A model generated the notes under the pieces. The model made no database searches. It had not been told where the DNA came from and saw only the letters and a list, made by a program, of their open reading frames with translations. The position numbers and the translations under genes were made by a program. Positions 1 to 10,600 of a stretch of 64,000 nt of DNA are shown here, piece by piece. Source of the DNA: Immersiella caudata (Eukaryota; Ascomycota; Sordariomycetes; Sordariales; Lasiosphaeriaceae); assembly GCA_030512335.1 (NCBI GenBank), contig JAULSU010000002.1, positions 3,906,001 to 3,970,000 on the forward strand. Direction: 5' to 3'. The first letter of the stretch is position 1; every line of letters begins with the position of its first letter.

Positions 1-1516
1 GCGCACTGCATCAAGGGCAAGGCCACCATGCTCTGAGATCGGATCCAGCGTTGGCAGTAGCGCGCTCAGAGTCCCACTTACCTCCTCACCCCAGGCACTC
101 AAGCGACTGGCCTCGGATTACAACAAGACGATCGCCCGCAGCCTCAACGCCAAAATTAGATCAGCAATAGCAGCAGCAGCAGCAGCAGCAGGTCTTCTTC
201 CTCCGTCGCCGCCGGGATGATATGGTAGAAGAGGTTGTCGACAATTGCGAACTCGCAAGCCGTCGATTAAAGACGAACTCGCGGTATTTAGGTGGAGCGG
301 AAATGATCAAGGGCTGGAGATTCTTACGGGGTCGAACACGGCTGCTTTCCGCACAGCTGCGCCGGCTTGCCACATTTGTCCACGCGAGCGCGTGTGTGAC
401 TGGCATGCGGCAAGGGAGGCTTTGCATGCCAGATTACGTTGTCGCAACACAGCATCCGACGCTGCGGTTCCGCGAGGTCCTGCGCACCCTGCTTCTGGGT
501 TCGAGAAGTGACACATACGCGGCGCTGCTGCTGCGCAAGCAGTGCATGCGTATCGCAGAGGTAGTTGTCTTGGACGGCTGATTTAGCGACTGTGAATAGG
601 GGACCGCCCCGATACAGTGCCAGTTGATTCAGGGGCTAAACATCAACGCCCCTCTTCAAACGTGGGGTGTGGCGGGGCTCCAGGCAACCGCCCCGCGCTG
701 ACTGCACACTCAAGCAACGATGACAGCTCGCAGAGTGTGAATTGAGGCTGAGTTGCCTGTCGGTTCGTTAATCCCATCCCATCCCTACTAAATACTAACT
801 AACACGCAGTGTCCTCTTGCGAAAGTAGCGGCGTGTCTCTGTACGACGATATTGGACGACGGCCAGCCGCCTTGGGACTGTCTCGGCGTGGAACTCCTTC
901 TGGATATCACCGTTCGGGCCGATTCGGAGTGGTGGGCTACTGTGCGTGACGGGAAAAGTGGGAGGGCTGAAGGGCGGCCTGGATGACATCGTCATGATTT
1001 AAGCGGCGGGTGCCGGGTCATCGTAATAGGTGGAGGTTCAGGGCGGTCGATGTGCACGCAAAGTAGAGCATGAAACGGAAGGCCAGCTCTCTTTAAAAAT
1101 AAGCTGAGGGCTATTCCTTCGCTTTTTTCCGTCATCGTCTGGTCCACCAAGGGCCAAGCATCTCCTCGTTCGAGCGATTCTTGATTGCAGCAATAGAAAA
1201 ACCGAGTACTGAGGGTGTCGCTTACGGGTGCGTCGGTGATAGGTGGCTTACGATGAGACTGAAGGGGGTAAGGAAGGGTAGGGGTGAGGTGCTTCCTGAC
1301 GAGCTGTCAACATCATCTGACTGCGAGCACAATACCCGCCTCCGGTGCTGATGTTCGTTTGGCAACAGTTCAGGGGCGCTACCTGGAGTTGATCCCCACG
1401 GTTCTGATGTTTACTTTTGCCCCTGAATTGGCCCCACTTTTTCCTGTGATCCGGGCGATCTTCGCATCACCGCGCCCTCCTTGCGGTCCGCCACATGATC
1501 AAATTCCATGTCGAAT
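1..1516. other. Gene-free accessory sequence
   Basis: No reading frame here resembles a known protein on either strand. The only clear structure is a short CAG run near the left edge. The stretch belongs to the repeat-rich, gene-poor half of the window, and the true end of the mobile element on this side is not visible. Confidence 0.5.
168..191. repeat. (CAG)n microsatellite
   Basis: About eight consecutive CAG/AGC units are directly visible. They are not inside any gene I can support. Confidence 0.9.
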
Positions 1517-2662
1517 TTAGTAGCTTGTGACTGGCCATCTAAGCCCATACAGCTTGAAGTGTTTTCGGCAACGCCAACACTCGCGCTTAGGCCGACATAG
1601 ATGACAGCCATCCTTCATGTCGCCACCACGCCGACGTTCACATCGGTTCCAACTGCTACTTTCCCTTCCACATGTTGCACACTTGCATTCACAGTTACCC
1701 TCGCCGAAATAATTCGGCGCGTAAGAAATTGTAATCTCCTCGCCACACCTGATGTCTCTCTTCGCAACAACTTGGATGCCCATCCTCCCCTCAGGTTTGA
1801 ACTCCGCATTAGAGTCGCAATCGTGGTTTATAAATCGTGCAGGCCCTGCGAGTAAGTGTGGGTTATCACTAATTAGTGTGCTGAAGTCTCGTCCAGATTC
1901 CACCATAGAGAGCTCTTCCTCTGGTGACATGACCACCCGTAACGCAGTGAGGTATCGGATAGGAGCACCGCGCTTGATATGCTGCCGGGCGGTAACGCTG
2001 GCGTCGTTGGAACCAAAGCGGTCGGTGCTGTTGATTTCGAAGGGGCAGTCGGAGGGATACATCGACAGATAACGGCGTAGATGATTCGTAAAGTGATGTC
2101 GAATAACGTCCTGAAGCTCGTGATAAAAATCTCCAACACTCTTCACCAACAGGAGTTTCTCTACCGCTACATCTAAGTCGACATTTTTTATAACATAATT
2201 CTGGACAATCCCCAGGACCTCGGCTTCGTCGGCGGTATCTAGGCTCTTTGGTGATTCCGAAAGCGTGCGGATGGTACTCCGGTAGCCGAGACAGCGGATA
2301 AACGCATCAGTAAGGAAATCATCGATGATGCCAAATTGTGTTGCGGTCAACTCGCAACGCAACCATGTGGTCTGGCCTGTGACCTGCTTCCACACCTCGG
2401 CGCGATACTTGTTGCTGGTGTAAAAGGTACAAGTATTCCCAGTGCGACGTACGATGCAGCAGGCACAAGCGAAATTCCAGCGTTCTGGGAGAAATACACA
2501 TGTGGGAAATGGCATATCTTCTCCAGAAGCTCGGCACTGAGCACACGGTTCAGAAGCTTCTTGACCTCTGGAGTATGCGAGAAGAGCGTTGGTAACGTGT
2601 GGGCTTTGCTTGTTGTAGTCCGGGTGAATGAAGGCAAGGCGCTTGACTTGGAGCTGTTTCAC
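1517..2662 (-). CDS. DUF3716 plus SET-domain protein, SET9/SUV4-20-like lysine methyltransferase (5' exon unresolved)
   Basis: The open frame encodes about 381 residues. An N-terminal Cys cluster (CAQC, then CACC near residues 41-70) matches the fungal DUF3716 module. Residues from about 210 to the end form a SET domain with ARFINHDC, GEEITISYAP and the cysteine signature NCECKCATC, followed by a Cys-rich tail (CHLC...CWRC..HFKLYG) typical of fungal H4K20-methyltransferase-like proteins. The likely role is S-adenosylmethionine-dependent lysine methylation of a histone or other protein. The frame does not begin with ATG: it opens with GTG directly after a CAG that could be a splice acceptor, so a small upstream exon near 2.66-2.8 kb is likely. 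The first internal Met, at about residue 50, would cut the DUF3716 module. No stop or frameshift interrupts it, so it may be functional cargo. Confidence 0.75.
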   Translation of the reverse strand: MKQLQVKRLAFIHPDYNKQSPHVTNALLAYSRGQEASEPCAQCRASGEDMPFPTCVFLPERWNFACACCIVRRTGNTCTFYTSNKYRAEVWKQVTGQTTWLRCELTATQFGIIDDFLTDAFIRCLGYRSTIRTLSESPKSLDTADEAEVLGIVQNYVIKNVDLDVAVEKLLLVKSVGDFYHELQDVIRHHFTNHLRRYLSMYPSDCPFEINSTDRFGSNDASVTARQHIKRGAPIRYLTALRVVMSPEEELSMVESGRDFSTLISDNPHLLAGPARFINHDCDSNAEFKPEGRMGIQVVAKRDIRCGEEITISYAPNYFGEGNCECKCATCGRESSSWNRCERRRGGDMKDGCHLCRPKRECWRCRKHFKLYGLRWPVTSY

Positions 2663-2979
2663 TGACGCCTGTGTCTTAGTGGTGAGTTTGAGGGGAAGCT
2701 AGCTAAGAGTTAGCGTAAATTCCATATCTTAGAATGGCACAATCATTGTCTACCGGTGCTTGTGAGACCATGGTGGGAAAGTTTTCGTTCCTCTAGTTGG
2801 CAATTATCGTGCGGCGGGTAAGAAGCGTGCGGCAGACCGTAACCAGCCGTAACCAGCGCGCTGACCTGTTGGTGACAAGAGTAACGAGGGGAAAGGGGAA
2901 AGGGGAAAGGGGTTTATATAGGCGGACGGCTGCCTCGCCTGGTCTGTCGGCGCGCGGTCGGCTTCATAGCCTAAGGCCC

Positions 2980-3597
2980 AGGAAGCAGGACGCCGATCTG
3001 GGAATACTTACGGGCTTGGGTAACCAGCTGGAGGAAGCACAAGGCGAGACCGAGGAGCTCAAAGCACGGAACGTTCATCTAGAGGCGATGGTGTCGCAGC
3101 AGAACGATAAGCTGCAATCAAGACACTCGAAGAACAGAACGCCTATCTAATGACGACACTTGTCGACTGGAGCAAACAGCTGATGAGCACGCAAGGCGAG
3201 ACCGAAGAGCTCAAAGCACGGAACGCTGATCTAGAGAAGACGGTGCGCAAGTGCCAGGCCGCTGTCTCGAGCAATCTCAAGGCACTCTAAGAATGGAACG
3301 CCCATCTGGAGACGACGCTTGCCGACTTGAGCAGCCAGCTGAAGAACACCTAAGATCATCGCTGAAGTCGAAGCAGCGAAAGCCCTTCTGAAGATGGAAG
3401 TTGAAGAGCTAGGCAAAAAGCTGTCAATTTCCGAGAAGGTACATATCAACTCTTCGCGCCCAACCAAGGCACTTGAAGAACAAAACAGAACACTGGAGGA
3501 GCTGAAAGACGCGATGAAGAAGATAAAAGAATGGGAGGCAGATCACGACCATCTGAAGGAAGAGAATGACCTGTGGCAGGGAGGATTCGCGACGTGA
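2980..3597 (+). pseudogene. Remnant of a coiled-coil protein with internal repeats
   Basis: Three reading-frame pieces encode related heptad-rich segments. GETEELKARN occurs at about 3040 and again at about 3200, followed by HLEAMVSQQN, DLEKTVRKCQ and HLETTLADLS, and then a Glu/Lys-rich stretch to 3597. In-frame TAA/TAG codons and frame changes separate the pieces, so the gene is broken. A short GGGGAAA tandem run lies just upstream at about 2888-2912. The family cannot be identified beyond 'long coiled coil'. Confidence 0.5.
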
Positions 3598-4329
3598 GCA
3601 CGTCCCACATCCAACACATTCCGTCGCGACAACATCACGCCCTGCAATCGTTACTGGCCAACGTTCGGGCGGGGGTTCTTGACCTAAGAGTCAGATGAAG
3701 ATGAAGTTCGTGCAAGGTCAGCGTGGACAGTCTTGATGTGCAGGCACGCCAGATCGGGTCGGCATGCCCCGCTGGCAACGGTGAATGTCCCAACAGCCGC
3801 CAATTTGGCTGCCCATCGCTGCCTCCCAGCCAAAGCACCATCGCATAGCAGCCAGGATGGCACAGACCGCCGGGACCAGAGCGAACTGTGATAAATTTTG
3901 CTCCAGATGCCGACCTCATTGATGCTTTGTGGTTCTTGAACCAGGAGGCATGAGATCGGCTGGCACAGAGGTACAGTTTTACATCCGTATTGAACTTCAT
4001 GAACTCATTGTGTGGCAGGGTTACCGAACGAGACGACAACATCGGAACATCCTGGAGCGGGTACCTTCGGCGCCAGAGTAGAAGGGCCAGGGATAAGTAC
4101 GCTTTCGCTTCCCTCTTTTCTCATATATCGGCCCTAACGCGCGTGTAGCAATCCTACAGGACTGGAGCGATTGCCCCCCTCCCACGTCGCGAATGACAGT
4201 TACAATACAATAGGAAACTCCACATTGCCTGGGAAAAAAAACTGCCTGCATGCATTAGGCACGCGACGACAAGTGCAGTTCGGCTCATGCTGGTACCCTC
4301 TTGGTCTAAGCTACTAACACCCAGTTCAT
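3598..4329 (-). other. Unassigned stretch with one 135-codon open frame (4042-3635)
   Basis: A minus-strand frame starting at ATG 4042 runs 135 codons to 3635. Its composition is protein-like in the first half (LPHNEFMKFNTDVKLYLC), but no family is recognised and no splice structure can be proposed. It could be a gene remnant or chance. Nothing else is supported here. Confidence 0.2.
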
Positions 4330-4866
4330 CGCGACGTTCTAGTCAGTAAGCCAGCCGACGGGCGCGGGGCCGGGACCTGCGGGCTAGTCGAGCAGGCGAT
4401 GTCGGGCTAGAACAGCCAGCTGCTCAGCGAGGAGACTACCGCGCTAGTCAGCAAGTAGGGCGCGAAGAACGACATGCACTACAGCTACTAGCCCAGCAGG
4501 CCGTTATACACGAGGAGCGCCGTGACCAGGGGCACGATACTCAGGATCGTGAACCAGACGGTGTTCCACAGGGCCTGCCAGGCCTGGGGATCGCTGAAGG
4601 CCTCGGCGTAGTTGGCGAAGCCGATGAACTCGGAGCCAGTGCCTGTGAACCTCTGGTTCGTGAAGTTTATCCACACAGCGTCGGCAGCAGCAGGAACAGG
4701 CCGGTCGCGACGGCGAACGGCACGACAAACAGGTAGCCGGACTTGTCCCGCTCAACGTAGGGACTTGCCGGGCGCGGCTGTGCGCGCGCTGGTCCGGCCC
4801 GAGGGTTTCCGGGAGTCGGGCAGGGCCCGCCGGGGGCGCCGTAACGCCGGCGTTCGAGACAGTCAT
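4330..4866 (-). pseudogene. 5' part of a bacterial sugar ABC-transporter permease gene (MalF/UgpA type)
   Basis: It starts at ATG 4866 (MTVSNAGVTAPPAGPARLPE). After a frame change it reads KSGYLFVVPFAVATGLFLLL, the first membrane helix of MalF-type permeases, then TGSEFIGFANYAEAFSDP and QALWNTVWFTILSIVPLVT, the conserved periplasmic segment and second helix. Beyond a TAG it continues with APYLLTSAVVSSL and a GWLTD-like piece before homology stops near 4330. Stops and frameshifts make it non-functional. Together with the neighbouring binding-protein fragment it preserves bacterial gene order. Alternatives are an ancient transfer or, less likely given the decay, a chimeric assembly. Confidence 0.75.
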
Positions 4867-5299
4867 CGTTATCCTCTCGATCTGGGAGAGGAACCGGTCT
4901 ATCCCGTTCAGCATGTGGGTCACGGCAGTGCGCGCCGGGGCCTTGTAGGCGAGGGTGTCGGTCACACGCGTCTGGAAGTCGCTGCCACCGCCGCCGGTGA
5001 ACCAGGCGTTGGGGTCGAAGACAGCGCTCTCGGCTGTGGGCGTGTATTGGCGAGCTCCTGGTAGGCGGGCTCCTGGACGATGGGCTGCTGGCCAGGATGT
5101 AGCCGGCTGAGGCCTAGGTCAGGCCCTCCTTGAGGAGGGTGGCGAGCGCGCGGTACGTCGCCTCGGCGGGGTTCGGCGTGCCCTGCTTGGGCAGCACGAA
5201 CGCGTGAGAGTCGGTGTAGTTCGCCAACATCTGGCCGGTGCGGCCCGATACGATTCGCATTTCGGTTGAGGGGCGCGGGCGCAACCGACTCGCGAGCAC
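4867..5299 (-). pseudogene. 3' part of a bacterial sugar ABC-transporter substrate-binding protein gene
   Basis: Translated in pieces on the minus strand this reads as the C-terminal part of a bacterial extracellular sugar-binding lipoprotein: GQMLANYTDSHAFVLPKQGT, ATYRALATLLKEGLT, QPIVQEPAYQELANT, FDPNAWFTGGGGSDFQTRV and ARTAVTHMLNGIDRFLSQ. At least one in-frame stop (after KEGLT) and two frame changes break it. The DNA is very GC-rich. It ends directly at a permease start codon preceded by a GAGAGG Shine-Dalgarno-like element, which is bacterial operon architecture. The parent protein would capture sugar outside an actinobacterial cell; here it is dead sequence in a fungal accessory region. 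Confidence 0.75.
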
Positions 5300-5360
5300 A
5301 AACGCAGTACGTCCTGACGGTGCGCTGTAAGCGCCATATCTCGTTCGGGGTAAAAAGCTG

Positions 5361-5780
5361 CTAGTAAAGATCGGAGGAGGTTGAGAAGACGCCGTCGGCG
5401 GGTAAGGTGGTCACAAGCCGTTGACCGAAGTGGAAGGCAGCTTGGAGCTGAAGAATTGTTCTATTAGTGGAAGTCGCACGGTGGATGTTGTGGTAAGGAT
5501 TTCGATTGTTGAGGCTACATCGCTGGAGCAGGGAGGTTGTTACGGAGATCACCTCACGCTCCACCACCTTAGATGCTGTTGTCCTGATCCCGCCTTGAGT
5601 TTTCTCCCATGATGGAATTGACAGCCCAAAAGCGTGAGATGCTGTTGGATCCACTGTAGCGGGTGGACGTACAAGCGTTCTCGATCGTGCTTCCGAATAA
5701 TCGCATTGATTGAGAGTGGTTTCGGCGACGTTGTTGTGAGAATTGTGCTAAAGGGTCGGGTGTCAGATGCCATTGCAGAG
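5361..5780 (-). pseudogene. Broken paralogue of the 19749-20976 gene
   Basis: The minus strand contains PKPLSINAIIRKHDRERLYV and HPLQWIQQHLTLLGCQF, clearly related to SSINDILRSHSRDRLYI and PPLQWTAQHLDLLGCPF in the intact gene at 20 kb. Further on, out of frame, it gives TIEILTTT and LVTTLPADGVFSTSSDLY, corresponding to ITEFKTTV and VVKLHTNGVFSLSGTDLV. Frame changes separate these blocks and a stop follows at 5361. The copy ends within about 60 bp of the bacterial ABC-transporter fragment, so the 3' third of the gene is missing exactly where foreign DNA begins. Confidence 0.65.
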
Positions 5781-7685
5781 TTGGGGGGCGGTCGACGCGC
5801 TCTCTCTCAATGAGTCTCATGCTTCGAGCGACGTTATTGACTGTCGATTGCGCTGGTTGGACATCTCCATCAACGGCAATGGCACCAGGTATTTGGTTTT
5901 GCTGGACGCCAGGACCTGCCCCAGCACCAAGGAAAGAAAGTTCAGGCCTGCGTTGTACTGTTTTGCCGAATGGTAGTGTCGTTGAGAAAAGAGGAGCTGA
6001 AAGCGGGTAATACGTCGGGGTGCACTGTGCGCTTACAGTACCGTACTGTCAGCACACTGTTCTCAATCGAAAAAAGGCAGAACAGCGGTGTTTCAGGCCC
6101 ACCAGTAATCACGTCACCAAAAGGTAGGCCACCTCTCCCACATCTAATACCACCACCATCCCGTTACCGTCCGGCGTCGCGCGTGGCAGTAACTCCTTTC
6201 CCACGCCCTACTGCACCTTATCGTGCGTAGACCCTAAGCACTCCCCCCCGAGACTAATACGATCCGGAACCGCCGAGCGTGCTGTAACTGTCCGTCTGCG
6301 ACCCTAACGCCCACGTCTCTCGCCGACTACTTTGCACTCGTGTGCACCGACCTGACCGTACGCCCCGCCCGTCACTGACCCGCTTGCCGGCCATACCCAC
6401 TCGATTTACCCCGGCCGATCGATTGCAGCCCAAGACAGCGAGCAAGCGATCCGTCGGGTAGGCGTTTTGCCCGACCAACGGAATCCCGACCCCGGATGCT
6501 CCGAGCGGAGCGGCAATGAGAGCGACGGCGACCTATTCAAGAATCTCTCCACTGAGGGGTCGTCGTTGTCGATGTTGCAAAGACCGCAGCCCCAGTACCA
6601 AGACGGCGAACCCGATAGCGTGCGTCGCCTCCAGCATGCCGAGAAGACGACGTGCAGGCACTCGCAGCTGTGGTTGAAAGGCAGGCGCACTTGGCTTGTC
6701 GAAGATCTACTCTGAGTGAGGAGCTTTTGGGAGTCAGAAGACTTGGGCGGGTGACGGAGGATCGCTGATTCGCCTTCAGTCACGAATGGGTGTCAATCTC
6801 GCTCTCCGTGGTGTCTTGGCGGAAGGCGTGACTGGGCTCAAAGCATTAACGTCAGCAGGCCGGAGAGGCACCGCCATCTTAGCGCCGGGCCCGCGAGGCC
6901 GGCCACCGGCTTCGCCGTTCTCGTCGTAGGCGGGCTCCTCGGCACCCGAGTCATCTCTATCCGGTGTCGGCCACAGCGGCCGAGTCACCGAGGATGTGGC
7001 ACAGGCACTCGTGAGCCGACGCGTGCAGAAGCACTGCCACTCGATCGAAGGCGCGGCTCATCCAATGTCTCGCCGGGGAAGTCTCCCCAGTGATGTATTT
7101 GCCATTCGACCGTCCGAGGCGTCCTGTCAGCTCCTCAGGTACGCCCACGCGCCAGTTAGGGTTTCCTCCGCCTCTTATCGAGCCTCCGCGAGTCCCGCCT
7201 GCCCGCTTGCCCACCTCTTGCTCGGACCAGTCGAGGCGGACGACGCGCCAGCCAACGCCGACGCCAGCGGCTTTCGACGTCTTCCTAATATGCCCGCGCT
7301 AGTCAACGGCGTGGCCGTTTTCGCCATCGGCTTCAACCTGCACCGCAAAAAAATTGACTTCGGATGGCATCAACACATCGAATATGGCATTCCTTCCCCT
7401 ACTACATTATCAAAGTAGATGGCTAAATGCATAAAAAGCCTATGCGTACGGATCCGTAGATGAGAGAAAAGCGGAAGCCGATTTTCGCTAGTGACTGTAC
7501 ACTGGAACCTAGATTGCAGATTCCATCAGCCCAAGATTCCGGGCTCCGCGAGCCGGGATCCCGGAGGCTGTAGCCCGCCCCCGCACCTGCCACATGTTCC
7601 CCGGTTCCACGTTACCCTCAAAATTCATGTAAGTAGACTGGTTATTAGACTGCGAAGTCTCTGCATCTGATGCTCTACATCGACG
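5781..7685. other. No supportable gene
   Basis: Several short frames on both strands are open, mainly because of high GC. None shows a recognisable domain, splice pattern or start context. The last 200 bases become more AT-rich as the large downstream gene is approached and probably hold its promoter. Confidence 0.45.
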
Positions 7686-10600
7686 ATGGGGGAAGATATT
7701 GTCGGTATTATCCAAGTCCCGTTGGACGCCTTTACCTACCAGCCCGGCGAAGGAAGAGGTGAAGTTGAGGCTGTTACAAAGCTTCTTTACGATCTCTTCG
7801 AGAAGGATTGCCGGCCTAACGAGTGGAGCCATCATATAAAGGGTGAAGTCGATGCCGAAATCTACAACGGAATACTACTTGCCTTAAGCTACTCCGAAGA
7901 TGAGTTGCGAAATACTGTACAGACGGGCAAATATCCACAACTGCCTATTCGGGAATGCATTCTTTGCCTCGACGGGCGGCAGAGAATTGCCGCGGCTCGG
8001 AGGAGGTTTGGAACAGATTTCTGGTGGCCTGTAAAGCTCTATCGCAATCGCAACGTCAAGACATTCTCGCGTCAGACCAAACACACAGACGGCGATATAT
8101 GCTGGAAAATTCTCCAATTCCATTTTGAAAATACCGAGTTAACCGAGGACTGGAGGTTTGAGCTTTCACCAAGCAAGCGAAAAAACCTTAATCAGCTGCT
8201 CCAAGCCGAGGGTAGAGACCGTGTAGTGCCTGGCGGACCCATCATGGACTGGCCTCACGTTTACCCGCGGGAGGGCGGGTTCAAGTACCAGGGCATTGTA
8301 ACGGCCCTCTATAACATTCTCAGCATCCCTGGTATGAGGAGAGAATTTAAGCTTGGAAGTATGCATAAATACATTGCATTACGGTGTCTCGACAACTTAG
8401 AGCGATGCTTGCACACAATCTTCTCTCGAATCTTTCGGATCGCGAGCAACACACTCTCAATTGCACGTCATTTCGATGCCAAATTCATCAGCGATATAGA
8501 AGGCCGCAATCCCTCGAATAGCCGAGACAGAAGGTACCTAAGGCATTTAATGGATACGGGCCAAGCACTCCCCGAGGTGAAAAACCCGTCTGTCCGGCAA
8601 ACAATTACAACAGAGCTCCTCCATCTCGACGTGATTATTCAAAGCTTCAAGACCTTTCATAAAAACATGGTATACTTCACAATTGGGGTTGATATCCTGA
8701 CTCAACATATTCTTGATGAGGAGCCAGATAAAGCTCAGAAGAGCAACAAGTCTCCCTTCCACAGACTACTCAAAGATTGGATACAGCCGGCCAGACCGCT
8801 CATAGAGGTACGGGAAGACTTTGTTCAGCCCTTGGCTTCCCTAGACAGTGATACAGCCTGTCAGTTACTCTTTCTCGATGAACTTAGGGATTTCCCTTAT
8901 TTATTAAACGAAAAACTCCTCCAAGACAGGCGCGGTGAGCCCCCACCAACAACTAGAAAGGATAATTGGCACGTCTTCCGGCTTCACGCCCGAGCGAGAC
9001 AACAAGGATTTTCTACAAACAAAATTAATCGCGGGCTTGCTACAGCGACCCCACTGAGAGGGAGTAAGGAGTGGGAGGAATGGGGGCAGGGGTGGGAAGA
9101 ACTGGATGGGGACACACCAAGAAAAGACTGGCGATCCGGGACGCCCACCACTCGAAACTTTCTTGACTTGCAGTGGAATGCCTTCCTTCCCACCCTTCAG
9201 CAAGCTGAGAGCCAAGATCAAGTGACGGCAGCGTTCGTGCAGAAGGACTTTATGGAGATGTTTTTCGGTTCATGTTCATACATGATTGACGGACCAGAAA
9301 TGCCAGCCGATTGGCCTCACCGACCCCCAAGTTTTCTCCGGCTAGGTTTACTTCCTTCTGGTGAATTTATCGACCAGATACTGCCTTCTTCACATGCTGA
9401 ACAGATTTCTGGGCTAAATCCACAAACCCAGGGCGGGACTCTACCTAACCAAGGAGCAGAGCAAGTGCAACAAGCTCAGCAAGACTCCCAAATGGCGGAG
9501 GTCTCGGAACTTCCACACAGTGAAACGCCAGTACTTAGTGCGGCGGTGGTGGATACACGAGGACTACTCGCCAAAGCACTTGACAGGGGCGATCGTGACG
9601 AACGTTACAAACCGCGAGGGCGGGAGAGTAAGCCACGCAGCAAATCCCCCCCCTCCCGGGGTCTTATCTCCAGAAACCACCGAGAACGGAGTAGGATAGC
9701 GCGCCGGTTTCCAACTCCTCCGATTGCCGTAACGCCGGAAGAGGCGTTGAGGCTGTATGAGGGGCTGGTCGGCCAGCCACAAGCGAATCCACAGAACCTG
9801 CCTCGACCTGCTGAAGATCACAATCGTGAAAGCCGTGAGGTATCCAGGAGAGGAGCTAGATCGCGTAGTAGACGAGGTCCCGATCGTCACCGTCAAGATC
9901 AAGCTAGAGGAGGGTCACCGCGGTCTATAATTACCCCCCCAGGCCTTCGAGCCCCTAGTCCTCCCGTTTCTGGTCCTCCAGCTCCTAGTCCCCCTATGGG
10001 TGAAGCGACAATGGTATCGCCCGCACAGAGCGCTATACAACCCCTTGAGAGACCACAGATCCAGACAACCGAAGGCCCGGTCAGCAAGCAACAGGAAGAG
10101 CCAATCCTCAGTACGGCACCGCAAACCCTTATGAATTCTCAGACAGCAGAACTATCTCAGCATAGCGGTGGAAATAGTGCCAACCGTTACAAGGTATTGA
10201 GGAAGGGGGATGGGTTACGGAGCAGATCCCCTTCGCGAAACCCTAACTACCGATCCCGCCGGGAGCGGGCTGTAAAAGGGTCACCACGATCTATAATACT
10301 TCCCCCTGAGCCCGAAGCAGTTACAGAATTCCAGACGAACAATGCGCTACCCGCAGAGATCCCAGCTCACGGGGCCTCGATCGGTCCTCTACAAGGGCCC
10401 ACAACCGACCTACCTACTCAACAATCACTGATAACAAATGCGCCCTCGCACAGCGAAAGTAACCGAAAACTAGTTCGCCGGCAGCGGGCCGTGGGGTCTT
10501 CTAGCCGGTTTAATCCCCTGCCAAACCGGGTGAAAGCATTAGAAAAGCGGTCTCCAGTCCAGCCCCCAGGTCCTATTCCACCCCCTAGCCCTCCCGATGT

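Noticed and set aside
6957..7420. Possible further bacterial genes near 7 kb
   Set aside because: Frames are GC-rich but give no recognisable bacterial protein, unlike the clear ABC-transporter blocks at 4.3-5.3 kb.
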